A stretch of 64,000 nucleotides of DNA from an uncultured Adlercreutzia sp. (GCF_958431955.1 NZ_CAUASN010000003.1:1-64000); one strand, 5' to 3'. Shown: positions 26,368 through 35,965, numbered from the stretch's first letter. Program-made: numbers and translations. Notes: generated from the letters alone by a model not told the origin.

Positions 26368-26628
26368 CTATTTCTCCCGCAGCTTGAGGGCGGCGGCGAG
26401 GCGGCGGCCCTTGCCGCATTTGGGTTTGGAAAGCGGGCAGTGTTTCTTGCAGCAGGTGCAGTGCTCTATCTTGAGGGCGGCCTTCGCCTTCTCGCAGCCC
26501 TTGCAGCCCGCGGCGCTCTTCTCGCCCTTGCAGCCGGTGTGCTTCTTCTTGCGATCGAGCTTGGCGGCCTTCTTGTCGCCTTCGGCCTTGCGCTGCTTCT
26601 TGTCCTTCTTTTTCTTCTGGTCCTTCAT
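26368..26628 (-). CDS. Lysine- and cysteine-rich small protein
   Basis: An 86-aa basic protein. The N-terminal 30 residues are Lys/Asp/Arg-rich and probably unstructured. The C-terminal half has nine cysteines in the patterns CKGEKSAAGCKGC and CTCCKKHCPLSKPKC, suggesting a metal or Fe-S site. A GAGGAG ribosome site sits before the ATG, and codon use is normal, so it is a real gene despite low complexity. I do not recognise a family. It is convergent with the DUF2130 gene. Confidence 0.7.
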   Translation of the reverse strand: MKDQKKKKDKKQRKAEGDKKAAKLDRKKKHTGCKGEKSAAGCKGCEKAKAALKIEHCTCCKKHCPLSKPKCGKGRRLAAALKLREK

Positions 26629-26826
26629 GGACGCTCCTCATCGTCGGGCACGGTTTCCCCAGTGATCGACGGGCAGTGTACCATGGGGCTTCCAGGGTGA
26701 TCAACCGGGGCCGGCAATCCGATGCCATCTTGGCACAAGAACCCATTGCTGTACCAGAAAAGGTACACATGGAACACTGCCGCGGCGTAAGATGCTCCTA
26801 TCGCATTCAACGAAACGGAGGACGCC

Positions 26827-27153
26827 ATGGCAAACACAGCATCATCGATCTGCGTCGTGGAGAACACGACGGTGGCAGGCACGCGGCACGTGGCCGGTGT
26901 GGCCGAGATGGCCGAGGGCTACGCGAAAGGCGAGCGCTTCTCGCTCGTGCGCGACGCGGCGAACCGCTTCGACCCCTGGGCCGTGGAGGTGCGCGACGGA
27001 CAGGACCGGCGCATCGGGTACGTGTCCTGCGAGTGCAACGAGTTCGTGGGCCGGCTTCTGGATGGCGGCAAGTCGGTGGAGGGGCGCCTGACGGCCCGCG
27101 AGCAGGTGGGTTCGTGGTGCCGGTTGGTGATGGAGGTGCATCTCAATGACTAG
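26827..27153 (+). CDS. HIRAN domain protein
   Basis: A 108-aa protein consisting of one HIRAN domain: TTVAGTRHV at the start, then SLVRDAANRFDPWAVEVRDGQ and RRIGYVSCECNEFVGRLLDGG, followed by an ending strand. HIRAN domains, first seen in HLTF/Rad5, bind single-stranded 3' DNA ends or damaged DNA. In bacteria they occur as stand-alone small proteins of uncertain role. It overlaps the following Sel1-like gene by 8 nt. ATG follows ACGGAGGACG. Confidence 0.87.
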   Translation: MANTASSICVVENTTVAGTRHVAGVAEMAEGYAKGERFSLVRDAANRFDPWAVEVRDGQDRRIGYVSCECNEFVGRLLDGGKSVEGRLTAREQVGSWCRLVMEVHLND

Positions 27154-28096
27154 CGCCGCCGCTGTTTTGGAGCGCCGGGACGGCGCCATCACGCTCGGCC
27201 AGCGCACGGCCCGCGCCGTGTTCGGCTCGCCCAGCGTACGCCGGGCCAACGGCGGGGCGAAGACGAGCTTCGTGCCTCGGGTGCTGCGCGGCCCTCGCTG
27301 GCGTCGTCGCCAGGCCGATGCGGGCGTGTTCGCCATCGACCGGCAGGGCACGGAGGCCGCCGAGCGCCTGCCGCGCATCTGGGTGAGCGAGCCTGCCCAG
27401 GACGGCCCCGGCCGGGTGTTCACGGCATCCTATCCCGCTGGCCCCGATCGGGGCGGTTGGCGGGCCATGGAGCTGGCCGAGGCGTGCTTCGCCGAGGCGC
27501 TGGGGCTTGCGGGCCCGGAGTGCCGCCGCCGTCGCATCGACTGTTACCGGGCGGCGGAGATCCTGCTTCTGCACGCCGCGGCCCGGGGCAGCGTGGGAGC
27601 CCACTGCCGGCTCGGCATCATCTACGCCGATGACCTGTGCGAGGGCGAGTACTGGCGCGGGCTGCTGGAATGCCGCGCGCTCCACGCCGCCGACACGCCC
27701 CTGGACGAGCGGGCCTACCGGCACTTCACCTTCGGCGCTCTGCACGGCCACGGCGAGTGCGCCTGGCGGCTCGGCGAGCTGGTGGCGGCCGGGCGCGGGT
27801 GCGCCGCCGACGAGGCCCGGGCGCTCGCGCTGTACCGCCAGGCCTTCGACGCGGAGAACGGGCGCGTCGACGAGGACCGCGCCCAGACGGGCAATGCCGC
27901 CCTGCGCCTGGCCCGGGCCTTCGAGTGCGGCCGCGGCTGCGAGCAGAGCTTCCGCCGCGCTCGCACGTGGTACCGCGTGGCGGCCGTGGCCCTCGGCGCG
28001 GCTTTCGATGCCGGGCAGTGGCACTTCAAGCGCGAGCGCCTGGAGGCCCGCCGGGGCGTGGCCCGCATGGCCCAGGAGCTGGCCGGCTGCTACTGA
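27146..28096 (+). CDS. Sel1/TPR-repeat-like protein coupled to HIRAN gene
   Basis: A 316-aa protein. The first 110 residues are basic and Arg/Gly-rich with no family match. From about 120 there are helical repeat units of the Sel1/TPR type, for example AAEILLLHAAARGSVGAHCR, HFTFGALHGHGECAWRLGEL and GNAALRLARAFECGRGCE. Such repeats mediate protein contacts. The gene overlaps the HIRAN gene by 8 nt, implying that the two products work together, perhaps as a DNA-end binder with a scaffold. Function itself is unknown. Confidence 0.7.
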   Translation: MTSAAAVLERRDGAITLGQRTARAVFGSPSVRRANGGAKTSFVPRVLRGPRWRRRQADAGVFAIDRQGTEAAERLPRIWVSEPAQDGPGRVFTASYPAGPDRGGWRAMELAEACFAEALGLAGPECRRRRIDCYRAAEILLLHAAARGSVGAHCRLGIIYADDLCEGEYWRGLLECRALHAADTPLDERAYRHFTFGALHGHGECAWRLGELVAAGRGCAADEARALALYRQAFDAENGRVDEDRAQTGNAALRLARAFECGRGCEQSFRRARTWYRVAAVALGAAFDAGQWHFKRERLEARRGVARMAQELAGCY

Positions 28097-28104
28097 GCGT
28101 GGAA

Positions 28105-28132
28105 AAGGCCGCCGCGGGGAAGCGGCGGCCTT
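28105..28132. terminator. Bidirectional terminator
   Basis: An 11-bp stem AAGGCCGCCGC / GCGGCGGCCTT between convergent genes. Read on the minus strand it is followed by TTTT, so it best serves the minus-strand gene. Confidence 0.7.
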
Positions 28133-28177
28133 GAGGGAGCGGCGTGCGCATCGGCGCACGATCGGGTGTCGTCGGCC

Positions 28178-28495
28178 TTACTGCCCGAGCGGGTTGTCGA
28201 AGGCGGCGGGCAGCTGGCCGGCCAAAGTCTCGTACTCGGCGACGTTGCGGCGCATGAAGTCGTTGAAGTCGTCGTAGTGCTCGCGCAGCGCCCGGGCGAA
28301 CTTCTCCACGGGCCAGATCTCGGGGGCCTCCTCCAGGCCGCCCTTGCCGTCCACGGTGTGCTCCCACTCGATGATCTCGGCCTTGGCGACCTTCAGATCG
28401 TGGGACAGGCGGTCTTCGCGCTCGAGCTTCTCCAGGTCGGGCATCAGGTGTTTCTGAATCTCGATGAGCTTGACGACGAGTTCCTGATAGGTCAT
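28178..28495 (-). CDS. Conserved hypothetical protein, 105 aa
   Basis: A soluble, acidic, largely helical protein (TYQELVVKLIEIQKHLMPDL, then a second helical half with REHYDDFNDFMRRN). No signal, membrane segment or known motif is seen. The start is fixed by TAGGAGG 9-10 nt upstream; a longer upstream frame is not supported. It is divergent from addB and convergent with the Sel1-like gene. Composition is ordinary for this genome. Function not recognised. Confidence 0.75.
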   Translation of the reverse strand: MTYQELVVKLIEIQKHLMPDLEKLEREDRLSHDLKVAKAEIIEWEHTVDGKGGLEEAPEIWPVEKFARALREHYDDFNDFMRRNVAEYETLAGQLPAAFDNPLGQ

Positions 28496-28747
28496 GGTGC
28501 GCCTCCTAAGGTGTTTGCCGGTAGCGCCCGGCGACATGCGGCGGACCGCGGCGGTCGGGCTGGCTTTCATGATAGGCGCGGCCCGAGGCTTTTCCCGGAA
28601 AAGGGCGCGCGGGGTCAACGCGCGGAGGGCGACTCGTTGCCAAACCCTCACGTTGGCTGTACGGTCCGCAGGAGGAGGGGAGCATGGAGGCGGCGTGCAG
28701 TTGGGGTACAATAATCGGTCGAAATACCTGCGAGGAAGGAACAGGGC

Positions 28748-31477
28748 GTGCGCGAATCCGTCACGGAGCTCTATACGACCATCGAGAAGGCTCACGCGGC
28801 CGCCAAGCGCGCCGCGGCCGCTGGCGAGGCGGCGTCGCTCGGCACCGCGCGCGCGACGCCGACCACGCTCGTGGCAGAGCTGTGGGAGCTGTGGGGCGAC
28901 GGGCGCGCGCTTGTGAGCCGCGCGCAGCGGGAGCTGCTCGTGGGCGCCGCGCTGCGACACCGGGACGCGCTTGTGGCCTCGGCGGGAACAGCGGAGCTGC
29001 TCGCGCGGTTCTTCGCCCGCTACGGCAGCGCTCTGGCACGCTGCGGGGACGAGTCCGCCTTAACCGAGCGGGAGCGTGCCGTGCTGCGGGCCTCCGCCGA
29101 CTACCGCGCCGCCCTCGAGGAAGTTTCCCTCGTCGAGGCGGAGGAGGCGGCGTTTCTGCTTGCGGAGGCGGCTCGCGCGGGCGAGGTGCGCCTTCACCCC
29201 GTCACGGCGGTCGATCCGGTAGATGCCGGGCCGGGCGTGATGGCGCTGCTGGGCCAGTGCGGGTGCGGGGGCGACGAGGGCGGCGAGCCCTTCGCCGTCG
29301 GCGGCCTGCCTGCGGGAGTGGCGCTCTCCGTGCTTTTGGCCGCGGGCCCGGCGGCCACGCCGGCGCTCGTGTTGGGCGAGCTGCGCCGGACGCTGGACGA
29401 GGGCGCTGAGACGGCCCTCGTGTGCGCTCCCGACGCTCGCTCGCTCTACGATATGCTGGCGCCGTCGCTGGCCGCCGACGGTATCGGCTGCTCCCTTCGC
29501 TGCGCTGCGCCGTGGGGGGAGACGCTCGTCGGGCGGGCATGGGATGCCGTAGGGCGCCTCGGCTCCGCGGCGCGCCCTGCCGCCGCGGCCACCGATTTCG
29601 CCTACAACGCGCTCTCCGGTATGGATGCCGTGGCGGGGCGCCGCCTGAACGGCACGCTGCGCGGCGACCGCCTTGCCGACGGGCCGGCCGCTGCCGCGCT
29701 TCTGCGCGAGGCCTCCCCGGCCTTCGCCGTCTTCGAACGCCTGCAGCGCGCCTTCTCCGTCAGCGATGCCGCTGCCGCCCGCGCTGCCGTCGGTGCCGAC
29801 CTCCGGGCGCTCGAGCAGGCAGTGCGCGAGGCCCGGGGGCTTTCGCCTGTCCAGCGCGCACGGGAGCTAGCTGCCGCTGCCGCCATCGCCGAGCTTGCCG
29901 AGGCTGCCTGGTCTCTCGGCATTCCGCTCGCAGACGCCGGGGCCCTTCTCGCTTCCCGCAAGGTCTCTGTGAGCGCCCGCGTCGGGGGCGCTCGCGGCGC
30001 GTCCGTGGAGTTCGCCGAGCTCGACCGCTTGACGTCGCTTCTGCCGGAAAGCTACGACGCGGTGGTTCTGGCCGATACGACCGATGCGGCCTTTCCCGCC
30101 GCCCAGACGCGGACGGCGTTGGACGGCCTGGCCCGGAAGCTGGGGCTTCCCGCATCGGCCGACGCTCTGGAGCGGCAGCGTCGTCGTTTCTGCGCCGGAA
30201 AGGCCGCCGCGCGGCGGCGCCTCGCCCTCGTTGTGGCCCAGCGTACGGCCGAGGGGGAGGAGGCCTATCCCGCCTTCTTCCTGAAGGAATTCGCCGAGGC
30301 GGTTGCCGATGAGGCCCGCGCGGCTGCCCGGGCTGCGGGGCGTGTTGCCGAGGCGGCCGCGTGGGACGAGTGCGATGAGGACGCCTTCGGCCTTCCCGTG
30401 CCCCTTCTGCGCGACGCATGTCGTCTCGGCGAGGACGATCTGCCGGCCTCGGTCGGCGGTGCCTTCGCGCCCGTGGCGGAGCGCGTGTCCCTGCAAGCGG
30501 TGCACCGTGGGCGCCTCGACAGGCTCGACCTGGTGCGCTTCTTGCGCACGGCCGACGAGGAGGGGCGCGCCGTCATCGTGCTGTCCCCCTCGGCGCTCGA
30601 ACTGTACGTGGGCTGTCCCTACGCGTGGTTTTTGGAACGACGCGTGGGAGTGTCCGCCCTCGACGAGGAGTTCGGCCCCCTGGAGAAGGGCAGCTTCGCC
30701 CACAGCGTGCTTGCGCGCTTTTACGACGAGGCGGCCCGGTGCGGCATCGCGCGCCTTGACGGCGTTTCCGCCGCGACATGGGAGCCGCTGTTCGAGGCGA
30801 CCTTCGACGCGGTGGCCGCCGAGCAGAGCGGGCTCGAGCCGGGCAGCGGCCGGCTCGTGGCGCTTACTGAGGCCGAGGGGCTGGAGCTTGCGCGCCTGCG
30901 ATCGCAGCTGCGCGAGAGCCTGCACCGCCAGGCCCGCTTCGCGCCGTCGTTCGCGGTGCGGTCCCACGAGCACGTCATAGCCGCCGAGGACGGCGTGGAC
31001 TACGCCGGCGTGCGCGTGAACGGCCGCGTGGACCGCATCGACGTGGACGAGGCCTCCGGCCGCTTCGCCGTCGTGGACTACAAGGGCACGGCAGGTGCCG
31101 AGTACGCGGCCGCCATGGGCGATGATGCCGAGGCGCCTCCCTTGCCCAAGCGCATCCAGGGGCTCGTCTACGCCCAGGCGCTGCGTCCCTCCCTTCCGCA
31201 TCTGCACTGCGCCGGCGCCCTGTATCTGGCCTACCGCGCCCGCGCCGACAAGGATATGGTGGCGGGCGCCGCCGACGCGGCGGTCTTCGGGGAAGATCCC
31301 TTCGTGGGCCGCGCCTCGGTGGTGCCCATGAACTTCGACGCCTACCTGGATGCCGTGGAGGCGCTCGTGGCCGAGCGGGTGCGTCACCTGTACGCGGGGG
31401 ACATCGCCCCCGATCCGCGCTTTGCGGGCATCTGCTCCTACTGCCCGGCCGTGGGCTGCGAAAGGAGGCTCGCATGA
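28748..31477 (+). CDS. addB: AddB-like subunit of AddAB recombination nuclease
   Basis: A 909-aa protein with a degenerate helicase-like N-terminal part lacking a Walker A motif and a C-terminal PD-(D/E)XK nuclease domain: GSFAHSVLARFYDEA, NGRVDRID and FAVVDYKGT. An Fe-S cluster typical of AddB is indicated by the Cys in VGCPYAWFLERR together with ICSYCPAVGC at the C-terminus. AddAB processes double-strand breaks for RecA loading. It is shorter than Bacillus AddB. GTG start after GAGGAAGG; the stop overlaps the addA start (ATGA). Its -10 is probably TACAAT (28707-28712). Confidence 0.88.
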   Translation: MRESVTELYTTIEKAHAAAKRAAAAGEAASLGTARATPTTLVAELWELWGDGRALVSRAQRELLVGAALRHRDALVASAGTAELLARFFARYGSALARCGDESALTERERAVLRASADYRAALEEVSLVEAEEAAFLLAEAARAGEVRLHPVTAVDPVDAGPGVMALLGQCGCGGDEGGEPFAVGGLPAGVALSVLLAAGPAATPALVLGELRRTLDEGAETALVCAPDARSLYDMLAPSLAADGIGCSLRCAAPWGETLVGRAWDAVGRLGSAARPAAAATDFAYNALSGMDAVAGRRLNGTLRGDRLADGPAAAALLREASPAFAVFERLQRAFSVSDAAAARAAVGADLRALEQAVREARGLSPVQRARELAAAAAIAELAEAAWSLGIPLADAGALLASRKVSVSARVGGARGASVEFAELDRLTSLLPESYDAVVLADTTDAAFPAAQTRTALDGLARKLGLPASADALERQRRRFCAGKAAARRRLALVVAQRTAEGEEAYPAFFLKEFAEAVADEARAAARAAGRVAEAAAWDECDEDAFGLPVPLLRDACRLGEDDLPASVGGAFAPVAERVSLQAVHRGRLDRLDLVRFLRTADEEGRAVIVLSPSALELYVGCPYAWFLERRVGVSALDEEFGPLEKGSFAHSVLARFYDEAARCGIARLDGVSAATWEPLFEATFDAVAAEQSGLEPGSGRLVALTEAEGLELARLRSQLRESLHRQARFAPSFAVRSHEHVIAAEDGVDYAGVRVNGRVDRIDVDEASGRFAVVDYKGTAGAEYAAAMGDDAEAPPLPKRIQGLVYAQALRPSLPHLHCAGALYLAYRARADKDMVAGAADAAVFGEDPFVGRASVVPMNFDAYLDAVEALVAERVRHLYAGDIAPDPRFAGICSYCPAVGCERRLA

Positions 31478-34400
31478 ATCTCGAACGCTGCACCGATGGC
31501 CAGCGAACGGTGGTGACGACGCTCGACGCGCCGCTCATGGTGTCGGCCGGCGCCGGCTCCGGCAAGACCTTCACCCTCACCCAGCGAGTGGCCTTCGCCC
31601 TTTCTCCCGAGGCGGGAGGCGCCGGCCTCTCATCGGTGGACGAGCTTCTGGCCATCACCTTCACCACCAAAGCTGCGGCCGAGCTGAAGGGGCGCATCAA
31701 AGGGCTCCTCCTGACCGAGGGGCTTGAGGCCGAGGCGTTGAAGGTGGACGACGCCTGGGTGTCCACCATCCACGGCATGGCCGCCCGCATCCTGCGCGAG
31801 CACGCCCTGGAGGTGGGGCTCGATCCGGCCTTCCAGGTGATCGGCGAGGTGGAGGCCGGCGAGCTTCTGGCCGAGGCCGCCGAGCGCGTGGTGGCCCGGG
31901 CGCGCGAGGCCGGCGCCGGGCCGGTGCACGAGCTCTTGGCCCGTGAGAAGCTCCAGGGCTCCTCGTTCAACGACAGGGGAGCGGTGGACTTCGCCCTGGC
32001 CATCGCCGAGCGCGTGCACGCCATGCCCCGCGGCTTCGAGGGGCTCGCCGACGCGCCTGAGCCCGTCTCGCCCTCGCTTGTGGTGCGCTGCGCCTGCGAG
32101 GCGGCTGTCGAGATGCGCGCGGCCGCCGAGGCGTGGGCGAAGCCGTCGAAGACCAAGGTGGCCTTCCTCGAGCGGCTGGAGGCGGCCGTAGAGGCCGCCG
32201 AGGCGTGGCTCGCGGATGCGCCGAGCAGCGGTTTCGCCGACGCGGACTTCGACGCCGACGGGTTCGGCGCCGTCTTCTATGGCTTTCCCCTCACCACGGG
32301 GGCCGCGGTGGGCAAGGCCGACGCGCCGGCCTTCGAGGCATGGCAGACCGCCATGGTGGAGTTGGAACGCGAGGTGCGGGCGGGGCTTTCGGTGCGCTGG
32401 CAGGCTGCGGTGACGATGCTCGCCCGCGAGATCGAGGAGGAGTTCGCCCGCGTTAAGGGCCCCTCGCGTCTCGACAACGGCGACTTGCTCACGCGCTGCG
32501 CCGACGCGCTTTCCGAGCATCCCTCCATCGCCGAGAGCCTGCGGGAGCGCTTCAGGATCATCATGGTGGACGAGTTCCAGGACACCGATCGCCTGCAGGT
32601 GGACATTATCGGCCGCATCGCGCAGCCCGGGTTCTCGAACGTGTGCACGGTGGGCGATGCCCAGCAGTCCATCTACCGGTTCCGCGGCGCCGATGTGAAC
32701 GTGTTCACCGAGTACCGCTCGGATTTGGAGGCGCGGGCCGGGAAAGAGGCCCTCGTGCAGCTCGACTGGAACTTCCGCAGCCACGGCGACGTGCTGGCGC
32801 TCGTGGAGCGCGTCTTCTCGCAGCCGACGGTGTTCGGCGATGACTTCCTGCGCCTGGAGGCAAAGGGCGCGGTGAATGCCGAGCCTGACGCGCTCTTCGA
32901 TGGAGGTGTGCGCCCGCGCGTCTCCCTCTCGGCGGTGCACTACCCGGCGCGGGGCTTCGACGCCTCCCGGGCGCGCGATGCGGGCGCCGAGGCGGTGGCC
33001 GACCACTTCGCCGAGCTCGCGGCCGCCGGGGCGCGTCCCGGTGAGATGGTTATCCTGCTGGGGAAGATGACCCACGCCCACCGCTATGCCGCGGCGCTGC
33101 GGGCACGCGGTATTCCTTCCATGATCGCCGGCGGCTCGGTGTTCTCGCGCCTGCCCGAGCCGGCGCTCGTGTCGGCGCTTTTGCGCTGGGCTGTGAACGC
33201 CGCCGACGATGAGGCGCTCTACCAGGTGCTCGCCTCGCCGCTGTTCGCCGTGTCGGACGACGCGCTTCTGGCGCTGGCGTCCTCGACAGGCGACGATGGC
33301 GCTCCTCGGCGCCGGCGCCTGTCGTCGGGCTTCCTCTCGCCGTCCATGGAAGATGAGGCCCGCGCGTTTGGGCTGTCGGAGAACGACATAGCGGCCCTTG
33401 CCATGGCCCGGCGCCAGCTTCTCGCCTTCGGCCGCCGCGCCCACGCCGGTGATGCCACTGGCGCCTTGCGCGGGCTTCTCGCGGGGTCGGGGCTGCTCGA
33501 CCGCCTGCAGAGCGCGGGGGTGGACGGCCTGGCCCAGGGCGCGAACTTCGCCAAGTCCCTGCGGCTCGTGGCCGACATGGAAGCGGCCAGCCAGGGCATC
33601 GCCTCGCTGTCCGCCGCCTTCGACGCGCACCTGGCCTGCGCTAAGGAGGCGCCCGGCGCGCTCGCTGCCGCCGAGGGCGATTTCGTGCGCATCATGACCG
33701 TGCACGCCTCCAAGGGCTTGGAGTTTCCCCATGTGGCCGTGGCTGATCTGAAGGACGGCCGGGAGAGCGCCGGGCCCCTTGTGGTGGAAAACGTGGGCTC
33801 GTTCAGCTTTGCGGCGGCGAGCCGTTCGCCCGAGGGGCCGTGGGCCGATGCGGCGGCGAAGTACGACCGCCAGGCGAAGAAACTCGGGCTCGACGACGAT
33901 GACGAGCTGCTCGCGCTCTTCGAGGACGCGGCCGCGGCGCCCGAGCGGTTGAGGGCACTCAGCTGCGGGCGCCGTTACGGGGCCCTGGCGGCCTATGCGC
34001 GCGCCCAGGCGCTCGCCGAGGCGCGACGCTTGCTGTACGTGGCGCTCACCCGCGCGAGCCGCTCGCTGTTCGTGTCCATGGTGTTCAAGCGCGACCCCGC
34101 CAAGGGCTACGAAGATACGGGCATCTTCGAGGATATTCACGGCGCACTGCCCTGGAGCAGCGAGGGTGCGCGCGCGGTAAGCGAGCTTGATTACGGTGGA
34201 AGCGCCCCGGCTCGGGTGGTGTTCCGCCTGCTCGGCGATGGGGAAGATGCGGAAGGTGCGGGGTCTTCGGCAGATGCGGACGGCGCGAACGATGCGGCCG
34301 CCCCCGACGCCCGCGGCGGGGGAGAGGCCGCCTGCGCCGGTGCCCTCGGCGAAGGCGGCGCTGGCGGCGAGGATTCCGACGACTCCTTTGTCGTCGCCGT

Positions 34401-35301
34401 GCGCAAGGAGCTGGCCGCGCCCGCGCTGCTTCCCTTCAACTTCGCCCGAGCGCACCTGTACTCCTACACGTCGCTCTCGGGAACCCATGCCCACAGCGAC
34501 GAGCCGGCGACCGAGGACGAGGAAGGCCGTGCGGTGTCTGTTGCTGAGGTTGCGGGTGGGGCTCTCGCGAATCAGGAGGGGGTCACCGCCTCCGGGGCGT
34601 CTGCGGCCGACGCGCTGTCCCTCGAGGGCGCAGGAGCGTCCGACGCCGAAGGCGCAGACGGCGCCGCGGCCGCTGCGGATGCCGCCCCCGAGAGCGCCAC
34701 GGCGTTGGGCACCGCCTTCCACCGGCTCGCCCAGCAGGCCATCGAGCTCAGCAGGCAAGGCGCGCTCTTTGTCCCGGGGGAGGCGGCTGTGGCGGCTCAG
34801 ATCCAGAAGGAGGGCTTGTCGGAGGGCCAGCAGGCGCGCCTGCGCGCAGCGCTCGACCGCTGGCTCGCAAGCGACGAGGCCGCCCGTTTCGCCTCCTTTG
34901 AGTACCGCGCCGCCGAGGTGCCCTTCATCGTGCGCGTGCCTGCCGCCCCAGCCGACGGCTCGGTCGCCGAGGCGGCGGAGGGCTTCTTCCTGGAAGGCGA
35001 GATCGACGGTTTGGCCGATAACGGCGATGGGGCCGCCTTCCTCATCGACTACAAGACCGGCGGCCGCGACGACGAGACCGATGAGGCGCTCGATGCCAAG
35101 CACCGCCTGCAGGCCAGCTGCTACGCCTACGCCCTCATACGCGCGGGCTACACCTCGGTGGACGCCCACTTCCTGCGCATCGAGCGGCCCTCGGCCGAAA
35201 ACCCCCGCGACCCGCAGATCGTTCCCTATCATTTCGATGAGGCCGACCTCCCCACGCTGGAAGCGCTTATAATCAGCATGCAGAGGGAGGCGGCCGGCTA
35301 G
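31474..35301 (+). CDS. addA: AddA-like helicase-nuclease
   Basis: A 1275-aa UvrD/Rep-type helicase with a C-terminal nuclease. Walker A is AGAGSGKT (25-32), motif II MVDEFQDTD (near 366-374), motif III QQSIYRFRGAD, and motif VI LLYVALTRASRSL. The nuclease domain at the end carries the active site DYKTGG with the upstream GEIDGLAD. It partners AddB in end resection. An unusual Ala/Gly/Asp-rich low-complexity section (about residues 918-975 and 1015-1070) lies between helicase and nuclease. It overlaps addB by 4 nt. Confidence 0.93.
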   Translation: MNLERCTDGQRTVVTTLDAPLMVSAGAGSGKTFTLTQRVAFALSPEAGGAGLSSVDELLAITFTTKAAAELKGRIKGLLLTEGLEAEALKVDDAWVSTIHGMAARILREHALEVGLDPAFQVIGEVEAGELLAEAAERVVARAREAGAGPVHELLAREKLQGSSFNDRGAVDFALAIAERVHAMPRGFEGLADAPEPVSPSLVVRCACEAAVEMRAAAEAWAKPSKTKVAFLERLEAAVEAAEAWLADAPSSGFADADFDADGFGAVFYGFPLTTGAAVGKADAPAFEAWQTAMVELEREVRAGLSVRWQAAVTMLAREIEEEFARVKGPSRLDNGDLLTRCADALSEHPSIAESLRERFRIIMVDEFQDTDRLQVDIIGRIAQPGFSNVCTVGDAQQSIYRFRGADVNVFTEYRSDLEARAGKEALVQLDWNFRSHGDVLALVERVFSQPTVFGDDFLRLEAKGAVNAEPDALFDGGVRPRVSLSAVHYPARGFDASRARDAGAEAVADHFAELAAAGARPGEMVILLGKMTHAHRYAAALRARGIPSMIAGGSVFSRLPEPALVSALLRWAVNAADDEALYQVLASPLFAVSDDALLALASSTGDDGAPRRRRLSSGFLSPSMEDEARAFGLSENDIAALAMARRQLLAFGRRAHAGDATGALRGLLAGSGLLDRLQSAGVDGLAQGANFAKSLRLVADMEAASQGIASLSAAFDAHLACAKEAPGALAAAEGDFVRIMTVHASKGLEFPHVAVADLKDGRESAGPLVVENVGSFSFAAASRSPEGPWADAAAKYDRQAKKLGLDDDDELLALFEDAAAAPERLRALSCGRRYGALAAYARAQALAEARRLLYVALTRASRSLFVSMVFKRDPAKGYEDTGIFEDIHGALPWSSEGARAVSELDYGGSAPARVVFRLLGDGEDAEGAGSSADADGANDAAAPDARGGGEAACAGALGEGGAGGEDSDDSFVVAVRKELAAPALLPFNFARAHLYSYTSLSGTHAHSDEPATEDEEGRAVSVAEVAGGALANQEGVTASGASAADALSLEGAGASDAEGADGAAAAADAAPESATALGTAFHRLAQQAIELSRQGALFVPGEAAVAAQIQKEGLSEGQQARLRAALDRWLASDEAARFASFEYRAAEVPFIVRVPAAPADGSVAEAAEGFFLEGEIDGLADNGDGAAFLIDYKTGGRDDETDEALDAKHRLQASCYAYALIRAGYTSVDAHFLRIERPSAENPRDPQIVPYHFDEADLPTLEALIISMQREAAG

Positions 35302-35405
35302 GGCCGTCCTCCCGCACCGACCCGCCCTTGGGACGCCTTGCCCGGTAAGGTGTCCCATTTCCTACCGGGTACGGTGTTCCATTCTCCGAGAAAAGGAGGC
35401 CCCTC

Positions 35406-35711
35406 GTGGCCCGTGAGCATACCGGAACCAACCGCGAGCGCAGCGAGTACTACGGCGCGCTGCAAGACATCGTGGACGCCCTGTTCGCGCAGTACGGCGA
35501 TATGGACCCGACCATCGCCGAGGCCATCGGCGCCAAGGTGCGCCGGCTCGACGTGGTGGTAGCCGCCGAGGCGGCCGACCTGCCCGAGGAGCTGTTGCGC
35601 ATTGTCACCCTGCTGCCGCCCGGCGACTACACCCGCGCCCGCCTGTGCACCCAGCTGAACTCCGCCATCGCGGGACATGCCTGGGGCCAAGTCTACGGCA
35701 CCGTGGAGTAG
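35406..35711 (+). CDS. Conserved hypothetical protein, 101 aa
   Basis: A soluble mixed helical protein without recognised motif. It begins with a polar segment (AREHTGTNRERSEYYG) and contains RLDVVVAAEAADLPEELLRI and LLPPGDYTRARLCTQLN. GTG start with AAAAGGAGG just upstream, so the gene is real. It follows addA by about 100 bp on the same strand and may share its transcript. No function is suggested by sequence. Confidence 0.72.
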   Translation: MAREHTGTNRERSEYYGALQDIVDALFAQYGDMDPTIAEAIGAKVRRLDVVVAAEAADLPEELLRIVTLLPPGDYTRARLCTQLNSAIAGHAWGQVYGTVE

Positions 35712-35779
35712 CCTCGGGAACACTCGATCCTCGCTGCCCGGATGGGGCGTCCCCTTCCGAGGCTGCGGCTGGGTGTAGA

Positions 35780-35889
35780 AGAGGCGCGGGGTGTTCTGAC
35801 CGAGCGAGTTCCGCAGCGACCGGGAACGCCCCGTGGACATTTCCGCAAAGCGAAGACTGTCTGAGCGAATCACAATACCCCGTGTCTCC
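35780..35889. repeat. Composite palindromic repeat, copy 2
   Basis: Same architecture as the element at 4648-4749. The core block CCGAGCGAGTTCCGCAGC (35800-35817) is identical, and GCGAAGACTGTCTGAGCGAA (35850-35869) has one change. The outer arms (35780-35799 and 35870-35889) differ from copy 1 in sequence but still pair at 15 of 20 positions plus G-T pairs. The central hairpin is degraded. It lies between a plus-strand gene and the convergent DDAH-like gene. Confidence 0.82.
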
Positions 35890-35917
35890 CACTGGCGGGG
35901 AACTGCGAACTGAAACA

Positions 35918-35941
35918 GAAGGAGCCCCGTAGGGCTCCTTC
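35918..35941 (-). terminator. Hairpin terminator of the DDAH-like gene
   Basis: A perfect 10-bp stem GAAGGAGCCC / GGGCTCCTTC with a 4-nt loop just beyond the stop. On the minus strand it is followed by TGTTTC. Confidence 0.7.
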
Positions 35942-35965
35942 GTGCACTTGAGGTTGTGGCCGCGC

